A stretch of 64,000 bases of DNA from NCBI GenBank assembly GCA_036426205.1, contig CM071567.1, positions 289,641,385 through 289,705,384 of the forward strand. Reading direction: 5' to 3'. The stretch is from Ascaphus truei (lineage: Eukaryota > Chordata > Amphibia > Anura > Ascaphidae). The notes beneath the pieces are model-generated. The model was not told where the DNA came from, did no database searches, and saw nothing but the letters and a program-made list of their open reading frames with translations. This document shows, piece after piece, positions 56,311-64,000 of this stretch. Position numbers and translations under genes: made by a program. Within the stretch, counting starts at the first letter, position 1; the number at the start of each line of letters is the position of its first letter.

Positions 56311-57520
56311 CAATGCTTTGCTGGACATAAAGGAAAAAAATGGGGATGAGTAATGTTTTTTTAATATTGTACATTTATCTTTATTATAGCGTTCTACTGA
56401 TTGCAAATATGGTGATCTATGCTTCCATTTAGAGAGCCTAGTTTGGTACAGTGACAAGCAATATTTTTATACTTATTTTTTTCCAAAATAATATTCATAT
56501 TGATTTACAAATAATTTTATAAGCAAAGTTGTTGCACTTATAATTTGAAACATATTCAAAGTTACCACATAGAAGTAAAAAAACTAAAAAATTACAAATA
56601 AAGCTGTTTGTGTTTGAAAGGTGTTACAAGCAACGTTGAAAGTTTATACATTTCTAAAATATATGCAATATAAAACATATGTGTATTAGTCATTGTGAAA
56701 GTCTCATTTGAAAAGGAAAAGTGAAATAGTATGTGCTTTAAATGAAAGGAGTGTTATAGGACACATCTATACTTTCTACAAACCTACAATATAAGCAACA
56801 TAAAGCATATATGCATGTTTCATAAGAGTAAATACAGGAAAAAATGAAAATTAGTTAAAATTACATAATAATGAACAATTAGAAACAGAAGTAATATTAG
56901 ATATTTTCATGTTTCAGGGGGAAATACATTTTAACAAACAATGGAGTAACACACTACCACGTTTAAGCTATAGAAAATTACTGTGTTTCAAGAAAGTCTA
57001 TCCAAGGAAACAATATTAGGAAATAATTGTCTTTGCGAATTATGAATAGAATGAGTATGTATTTCTGTTTGCTTCTGATTACATACTTATAGCGCAGCTT
57101 CCCCATTCCTATTGGAGTTATGGTGGCTACTGAGTGTGTGGTGCTTTACTTGTGGCTCACAGGAGGCCTGAACCTCTGCTGTTAGGAGCCTGGTGTGTAA
57201 CTGATCTGTCTGGTGACAGCGCCTCCACCTATGAGGGATCATAGCTATACTGGATAACCCATCATAGGACAATATACCCAATAACACACACCAGTATGGT
57301 GTAACAGTATTTACTAGGAACAAACTTAGATCACACATATAATATGCAACAACACCTTGTAATACATATATTGATATACCCACACAGTAATCCCACAGTA
57401 CTTGGGTTCACGGGCACCAGTGTTTCAGTGTCGAGTCCACGATAAGCACTCCCACTCCCACCCCAAGTGTGTGTGACAGCACTACCCACAGTAGAATGTT
57501 GGTGCACTGGAAGATAGTGT
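56311..57520. other. Intergenic AT-rich sequence
   Basis: No repeat boundary or coding domain recognised between P7 and the L2 LINE tail. Confidence 0.4.
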
Positions 57521-57521
57521 A

Positions 57522-57562
57522 TACATAGTTACATAGTTACATAGTTACATAGTTACATAGTA
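57522..57562 (-). repeat. LINE 3' tandem tail
   Basis: About five TACATAGT units (minus-strand CTATGTAA), the terminal microsatellite typical of L2/CR1-type elements. Confidence 0.9.
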
Positions 57563-58862
57563 GAAGTCCATCAAGTTCAACCTATGTTAAATTTTAAACG
57601 ACAGATTCTTTATCCTATATCTATACTTACTTATTGATCCAGAGGAAGGCAAACAAAAAAAACCAGAGTCATATCATCCAATCATATCTCATAAAGGGGA
57701 AAAATAAATTCCTTCCTGACTCCAAGAATTGGCAATCAGATTAATCCCTGGATCAACGTCCTTCCCATGTATACTTATTTGGTATATCCCTGTATACCTT
57801 TCCTTTCTAAAAAGATGTCCAACCTTTTTTTGAACAAATTTATTGTATCTGCCATCACAGTCTCCATGGGTAATGAATTCCACATTTTAACTGCCCTTAC
57901 GGTAAAGAACCCTTTCCTTTGTTGCTGGTGAAATCTCCTTTCCTCCAACCTTAAGGGATGGCCCCAAGTCCTTTGTACGGCCCGTGGGATGAATAGTTCT
58001 TTTGAAAGCTCCTTCTTTGTCCCCGAATATATTTGTATATAATTCTCATATCCCCTCTTAAACGCCTCTTTTCTAATGTAAATAAATCTAATTTAGCTAG
58101 CCTCTCCTCATAAGTTAGATTGTCCATCCCCTTTATTCATTTGGTGGCTCTTCTCTCCACTCTCTCTAGTTCCATAATGTCTTTTCTTAGAATTGGTGCC
58201 CAAAATTGTACTCCATATACAAGGTGTGGTCTTACTAATGCTTTGTAAAGGGGCATAATTATGTTTACTTCCCTTCCATCCATTGCCCGTTTAATGCAAA
58301 ATAAGATCTTCTTTGCCTTTGCAGCTACTGCATGACTTTGGGCACTATTGCTAAACTTGCTGTCTAAAAGCACTCCTAAATGCTTCTCCATCAAGGATTC
58401 CTCCAATTTAACCTCATTTAATTTGTAAGTCGCCTTTTTATTCTTGCATCCCAAATGCATAACCTTACATTTATCTGTATGAAACCTCATCTGCCATTTA
58501 CCTGCCCACGTTTCCAGTCTCTCCAAGTCCTTCTGAAGAGAAATTACATCCTGCTTTTATTCTACTACCTTACACAATTTAGTATCATCAACAAAGATGG
58601 AGAATTTGCTCTCGATGCCAACCTCAAGGTCATTAATAAACAAGTTAAAAAGCAGGGGTCTCAGTATCGATTCCTGAGGTACTCCACTCACGACTTTAGC
58701 CCAACCTGAAAAAGTTCCATTTATGACAACCCTCTGTTGTCTGTCCTTTAACCAGTTTTCAATCCAGGTACATATATTATTATTGAGTCCAATTTTCTTT
58801 ATTTTGAACACCAACCTCTTGTGTGAAACCATATCAAAAGCCTTTACAAAATGTAAATATAC
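57522..58862 (-). pseudogene. L2/CR1-clade LINE, 5'-truncated, RT C-terminal part
   Basis: On the minus strand: FVKAFDMVSHKRL (motif around A), GVPQESILRPLLFNLFIND, FVDDTKL (the catalytic F/Y-x-D-D site, 58593-58573), one in-frame TAA (58559-58557), then ERLETWAGKWQMRFHTDKCK and KHLGVLLDSKF, the thumb and C-terminal region. It then frameshifts to the 3' end WNSLPMETVMADTINLF-like segment and finishes with the tandem CTATGTAA tail (57561-57522). Reverse transcription by these enzymes starts at such 3' tails, and 5' truncation at 58862 is the normal outcome. Dead copy. Confidence 0.9.
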
Positions 58863-59210
58863 CTGCCGGGTTCTCCAGCACCCGGTAGCGCCAAATGAAG
58901 ACAGAGATTCATCCAGTCCAACACCATCGCCATCAGCAATGACGTCCGCCTCAACGTGGGGTGGTAAAAAGCTGGAGTGTCCCACCATAATAGTCTCTCT
59001 GTGTGGTTATTGGGTCCCAGACCACCAGATGCCAGGTCACTGTCATGCCCTGACTGTGTCCGTCATTCTTGGTACTACAGGGGCAGTGTCCCTGTCTACT
59101 GGGCCTGTTCCTGCAGCAAACACAAGCTCAAAGGGGGAGTTGGGGTCTAGCTGGGGCCTATAGCGGTCTCTGGCCTCGTGCAGGGGTCACAGGCACCCTG
59201 CATACTCACC
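58863..59210. other. Unassigned, repeat-like
   Basis: GC-richer sequence adjoining the LINE truncation point. No domain in either strand that I can name. Confidence 0.3.
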
Positions 59211-59214
59211 CTCA

Positions 59215-59640
59215 CCTGTTCATGTCCCAGCTCCGACTTACTAGCGTGTTCCAGCAAACCAAATGTATCTAATTGCGGAGCAGGGAATCCTGCAGCCCTA
59301 TTGGCTGCCCTTGGCCATCTGATCTCCAGCCCCTGTGCATGATTGTTCTTGTAGTCTCTGCGGAGCCCTCTGCTGCTGGTTGCACTGTGCATACGTGCCT
59401 ATGTAATGTCCGCTGCACACGTTCTGGTCCTGCGCATGCGCAATATTACCCTGAGCATGCGTAGGCATAACAATATGGCGGTGCCCTGCTAAGAGAGCCG
59501 CCGGGAGCCTCTGGCGACTCGGTCACCTCTCCATACCCCCCGCCTTGCTCCTGCAGCCTCCAAGACGCGCAGCACTCTCCATGACCACAGCAGAGGTAAG
59601 CGGAGCCAAGGGGGAACCAAAGGGGGACAGTCAATTAGTG
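59215..59640 (+). repeat. CpG-rich LTR-like block, copy 2
   Basis: Paralogue of 23165-23650. Contains TGCGCATGCGCA (59431-59442) and GAGCCGCCGGGAGCCTCTGG. Its last part (GGAACCAAAGGGGGA, 59618-59632) is repeated at 60183-60198 on the far side of an inserted hairpin element. Possibly part of the Gypsy copy to the right; unproven. Confidence 0.5.
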
Positions 59641-60185
59641 ATATGCGCTCCAACATAAAAGTCCAATTCTGGTGTAAATCCTTTGAGTAATAATGTAGAA
59701 AAATAGGTACTGGAGCTAGTGAGGTATGTATTCATAATATAGCATATACCATTAACAAGAACTCTAGCCCTGAAGGCTGAAGGCTGAAATATAAAGAAAA
59801 TCATACCTACAGCCTCATTGGGGGAGTCCAGAGGTAGTAGAAAGAGGAATAACTACTCACAATTTGTATTGCCCCAGGCCTGTAGATCTTGGTGGGCGTG
59901 CAGCCAGGAGAATGCAGAGAGATCCAAGGGAAAATACTCCAACGCACAGCCCTGAACAAAGTGGGTCCCACACCAAAAACTAATAAAAATATATCAAATA
60001 CTTTATTCTTCCATAGTTTAAAAAAACGGAGGTAGGATAAAGGGCGGATTGCCTGAAACGCGTAGGAGGGTACCTACCTCCGTTTTTTTAAACTATCGAA
60101 GAATAAAATATTTGATATATTTTTATTAGTTTTTGGTGTGGGACCCACTTTGTTCAGGGCTGTGCGTTGGAGTATTTTCCCTTGG
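59641..60185. mobile_element. Insertion ending in a 260-bp hairpin
   Basis: 59924-60035 and 60071-60185 are inverted arms (CCAAGGGAAAATACTCCAAC at left, its complement at right). The loop carries GCCTGAAACGCGTAGG, the GAAACG box of the hammerhead-like motif. The repeated GGAACCAAAGGGGGA on both sides could be a target-site duplication of about 15 bases. Confidence 0.7.
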
Positions 60186-60359
60186 AACCAAAGGGGGAAC
60201 CTGGCCACATTCTTCCCCTGGCGAAAATACCAAATTCCCCGCTTGGGAGCATTGTACACATAACAACAACAAGTTATATAATGAAAATGCATTGTAATAA
60301 GTACAACTTAGCACATTGTCATGACTCATCAAGTTATACATTTATATGAACATTATATG

Positions 60360-60592
60360 AACATGATTTTCAGTTCTGCGCATGCGCAAACCGGCATTTT
60401 CCGCCGTTCTGCGCATGCGCGACCTATGGTCTGCGCTTGCAAACTATGGTCTGCGCATGCGCACCAGGCACAACAGCCCGTTCTGCGCATGCGAGACTTA
60501 GGATCCAACATGGCAGCCCCCTTCTTGGTCCCACCGTATCGGCGGATCGCCAAAAACTGGAGTGCCAAGAAGCGGGGCCCTACTGTAAATCA
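60360..60592. promoter_or_regulatory. CpG-rich block with clustered NRF-1-like sites
   Basis: TGCGCATGCGC occurs at 60377-60388, 60410-60420 and 60452-60463, a clipped copy (TGCGCATGCG) at 60484-60493, plus a degenerate CTGCGCTTGCAA at 60431-60442. NRF-1 binds YGCGCAYGCGCR. The spacings are about 33, 42 and 32 bases. The right edge abuts the Gypsy integrase frame near 60592. Confidence 0.6.
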
Positions 60593-62105
60593 CGGATGAG
60601 TTTAATTTCAAAGCCCCACCCTTAATCCGAGGGCAGCTGATTTGGTAGCCAGTAATGGATGAAGTATCGCTCCCATAAGAACTTGGCCATCGTGATGACC
60701 TTCTGGTCTTTGGTTGGTAAAGCTTGAGAATAACGGTTGTAGTGGTCAGTGATCACTAATACACTGCCGATGCCTCGGGCATCTGGTTCGATACATAGAA
60801 AATCCATGCATATGTGGTCCAAAGGACCCGAGCTCTTAAGTGAGCCATCGGAACAGCTCTGGTAGTTAGTGTCTTGTGTTGGATGCACCGGGAGCAGCGG
60901 CGGCAGTGGTGTTCTACCGACTCGCTCATGCGAGGCCAGAAGAATCATTCACGGATTAAGCCAAAGGTCTTGTCCACGCCAAAATGTCCATGTTCATCAT
61001 GTAGTGATCTGAGGAAAATATGCTGCAGGTTCCTGGGTAGAGCCAGCTGCCTTCTATCCGGGTAGTTATGGAATTCCACCTCCCAATAAAGTTGACCCTT
61101 GTCCATTTCAAATTTGTCCACTTCCCGCATTAGTATTGCGACCGTGTCGCTGGGAGAACGTTTCATCAATGAAGGCTTGTTTTGCTGGATGGCCTGGCGG
61201 ATAGCTCCAGCCACTGGATCCCATATCTGGTATTGCACCAGATCCTTCCAGGCGATAATCTTTTCTGAGGTGATAGTCATTCCATCTGGGTGACAATAGG
61301 CAGCCGGGATTGCTTTAGATGGGCATCCCAATGAATCTGCGACCCTCAGTTATTCTCACATTATATTCCACGATGGCTGCAGTTGAGCACATAGCCCGCA
61401 TCCGAGGTCATCGTCCGGTGTGGTGCTCAGTCCCGGTCTCCTGGATAGAGCATCAGCTACGATGTTCAGGAGCCCTGGTTTGTACTTCTGCGTAAACTGG
61501 TAGTTCGAGAGAGCCGCCAGCCATCTGTGACCGGTGGTGTCTAGTTTGGCGGACGTCAATATGTACGTCAACGGATTGTTGTCTGAATGCACTTCGAAGG
61601 TGACTCCATACAGATTGTCATGAAGTTTGTCCACAATTGCCTACTTGAGAGGGAGGAATTCCAACTAGTAGATAGGATAATTCTGCTCGCGGGAGGTCAA
61701 GCTGCGGCTGATGTATGCCACTGGTCAGAGGCCAGCCGGGTACTTCTGGTGCAAGACTGCACCTAGGCTGTTGAAGCTCGCATCCACATGAAAGATGTAC
61801 TGTAGGGCTGCTCGGGTTCGGCATAAGCGAGAACGGGTGCCTCCATTAACCTTTTCATCATGGCGACTGTCCAGTTGTCGTCGAACGGCAGTCACGTGGA
61901 GGTGGCCTTTCGCCCTGTCTCCTCTGGGTATAACTTGAGAAGGTTTTTGAGGACCTTCGCTTTGCTTGAATACCCCTCCATTAAGCGGCAATAGTATCTG
62001 CAGAATCATATGAAGGAACGTAGCTCCATGACGTTTTCTGGTCTTGGCCAGTTTACCACGGCCTCAACTTTGGCGGGGTCGGTAGCTATTCCATCAGCAG
62101 ACACT
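60593..62105 (-). pseudogene. Ty3/Gypsy LTR retrotransposon pol remnant (RT thumb, RNase H, integrase)
   Basis: Minus strand, in order: the end of the RT (DPAKVEAVVNWPRPENV at about 62070-62020); RNase H (61780-61430), with SDNNPLTYI and KYKPGLLNIVADALSRRPG; a linker; an H2C2 zinc-binding segment ending in HDEHGHFGVDKTF (about 61020-60960); and the integrase core with MDFL and PSD around the first two catalytic Asp (60790 and 60625). The RT catalytic YxDD, protease and gag are absent, and several stops and frame changes are visible (for example near 61990, 61730, 61340 and 60950). It stops at about 60592, before the catalytic Glu. A decayed fragment with no coding capacity. Confidence 0.85.
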
Positions 62106-64000
62106 ATGTGTCCCATGAACGTAGTTTGACAGTACTAACTGCATACTGTAGTCCAATATGGAGTAGCTATACAGTACACAATGCCATAATACAGTATGCA
62201 CCTACAGTAACTGCTCAATTTTTTGTACTGTTTGTACAGTTAAGTGTACAGTATCTAAACTGCAGTCATTATGTACACAAAAACTCTCCTCTCTCAATGA
62301 ACTACTGTACGGTACACAGAATGAGGAAGAAGATAAAGACGGAAAAAATTATATTACTATATATACATATTATTATATATGATATATTATTAATTAATAT
62401 TATTATCAATGTGCATTATTCATGATTATCCACCGGCCCTCAATATCCATCTGACAGAAGAACTTTATAAAGACTGCATTATGTATTATTCATGATTATT
62501 TTTATATTTGTTTTTTTTGTTCCTGATAAAATAAAATAAATATTTATTTACATTCATGATAATCATAATCATTGACAACAAGCCTCCCCCCACACCTACA
62601 ATACACCAAAGAAAAAGAAAGAATGACAAAACAACATGAATCAGTTAATGGTTTTTTTAACTCTCAATTCTCACAGTGCTGTGCAAATCAGATTTACATA
62701 TCAAATTCGAGAAGGGATTTTCCAAAGCGTTACCGTAAACAAAGCCTCAAAGGGTTGGGGGGGGATTTGGGTGAGTCATGCGCAGTAATCAGCTAGCTCC
62801 CATCTCAAAGAGGATTACACGCAGGCGCAGTGAGGTGACGCTCGGCTAGGGACGGATTAAAAACGCAATGGCAAACTTCAGAAAATGAATGACTCTGTAG
62901 AGGTGTCTGTCGATAAGAGTTTCAAATCCTTGAGCGAACCTTGTGTGTGTGCGTGGGGGAGGGGGGTACAGGGTACAGCTGCATGAAGGATTAGCTGTGC
63001 AGCAGTTAAAAGAAATGACATAATTTCAAAAGGCAGGTCATCATAATAATTTGATCCCTACACCCCCAAATACAGTACATAAAAAGCAAACAAATCAACC
63101 ATGTGCAGTCAAACGCATAGGGTCGCAGTCAAATGCTACAGCACAGATTGAATATCGTAATATCAAGATGGTTTTTGCAGGCTTGTGGAGAAAATAAAAA
63201 TAAAAAATGAGGAGAAATTTTTTTTTTTTGGTCACTCACTCAAGCAAGCAGTGGTGAATTTACAGGCGCATGCGCAGTAATCATCAGCTGTCAAGCAGGA
63301 ATGTGATTGAAACCAGAAAGAAACACATTCAAAGGAATGGTGTGGGAGAGGTGTACTGCACTGTAGAGAAGATAAGAAGTTGAAATACCTTGCACTGCAG
63401 TACATTATCCTGTGTGTGTGTGCGGGGGCGAGTGAGGGGAGAGCGTTGTATATGCTGAAATGTGATACTGTTACAGTACTGTACACGCCTATGCGTTTCA
63501 ACAATTTTCAAATGAGACATACAGCACTGCAAATGCATGTATACAGTAAATATGCAAATTTACAATTACTGCGTGAGCACACGCAGACTGTTTACTGATG
63601 TAGGTTGAACTGCTAAAGTATTAGACTTCCAAGACAACAGCTCACGAACGCCCCCCTGAGTTTTTAGACGGTATTGCATTATTACAGACAGCGATAATAA
63701 AATGCTAATATTACGAGCGCAAAAATAACGCAATTCACTCCGGACCCAAAAAAAAACCGCATCTGCCCGCGATTATCAGAGCGCCGCGGATCCGGACGCA
63801 TTAGGATAAAGGCGGCCGCCACTGTAGCACTGATTATTTGAATTATCCTAAACCCCTAAATGTTTCATTATTTTATAATGGAAAAAATAAAACAGTTTTT
63901 TGCAAATTGCTGCCAAAAATTTGATTTAAACAACAATAAAACTGTACAGGTAGGCACATAGAGTTATTACAAGTAATTGTCTGTTTTGTGCAGTTTATTT
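62106..64000. other. Intergenic, no gene recognised
   Basis: 62106-62330 is rich in TACAGTA/TACTGTA heptamers. The rest is AT-rich with scattered GC patches (62750-62830, 63720-63830). No domain in any frame and no clear repeat ends. Confidence 0.4.

Overview
This window is vertebrate nuclear DNA, most likely from an amphibian (probably a frog). The organism call is inference. It rests on a tetrapod-type protocadherin-7 exon next to a mix of L2/CR1, Tx1/L1-like, Penelope-like, Ty3/Gypsy, hAT, Tc1/mariner and TTAA-type repeats with long AT microsatellites, which is typical of large amphibian genomes. There is only one convincing host gene: the 5' part of the large first coding exon of PCDH7 (1-831, minus strand), which runs off the left edge. 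The rest is its upstream intergenic region.

Layout. 1-831: PCDH7 signal peptide, EC1 and most of EC2. 832-2290: 5' flank. 2291-2695: two hairpins, one about 310 bp. 4.7-5.7 kb: hAT-type non-autonomous elements. 7.5-10 kb: two nested inverted-repeat composites with GC-rich cores. 10-14.45 kb: the cleanest non-repetitive stretch, with no gene seen. 14.46-18 kb: an internally deleted Tc1/mariner copy, a hAT-type element and repeats carrying hammerhead-like motifs. 20-25.5 kb: SINE-like, Penelope-like RT and L1-like ORF1 fragments.

The most unusual content is a family of modular palindromic elements (called family P here) at 25.7-29.9, 32.7-33.15, 33.9-34.6, 36.0-36.7, 37.2-38.5, 46.55-48.06 and 52.6-56.3 kb. 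They share a perfect-to-decayed palindrome built on AACCCCTTAAT..TAGCGGTTA (13 copies), two further palindromes, and a short exon-like segment. The exon-like segment codes an acidic run followed by a Leu-His or similar pair and ends at a splice-donor-like GTAAGT/GTGAGT (8 copies). Two members (25.7-29.9 and 52.6-56.3 kb) have the same architecture: inverted arms of about 300-375 bp, each holding one exon-like segment, around a centre with TGACGTCA (CRE) boxes and extra donor-like sites.

38.5-46.5 kb holds minisatellites, an L2 LINE interrupted by MITEs, and Penelope-like-associated repeats. 57.5-58.9 kb is a second L2 copy. 59.2-62.1 kb is a decayed Ty3/Gypsy pol on the minus strand, beside a CpG-rich block with clustered NRF-1-like palindromes. 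62.1-64 kb shows no recognisable gene. No tRNA, rRNA, CRISPR or prokaryotic feature was seen. Apart from PCDH7, the coding potential is fragments of dead mobile elements.
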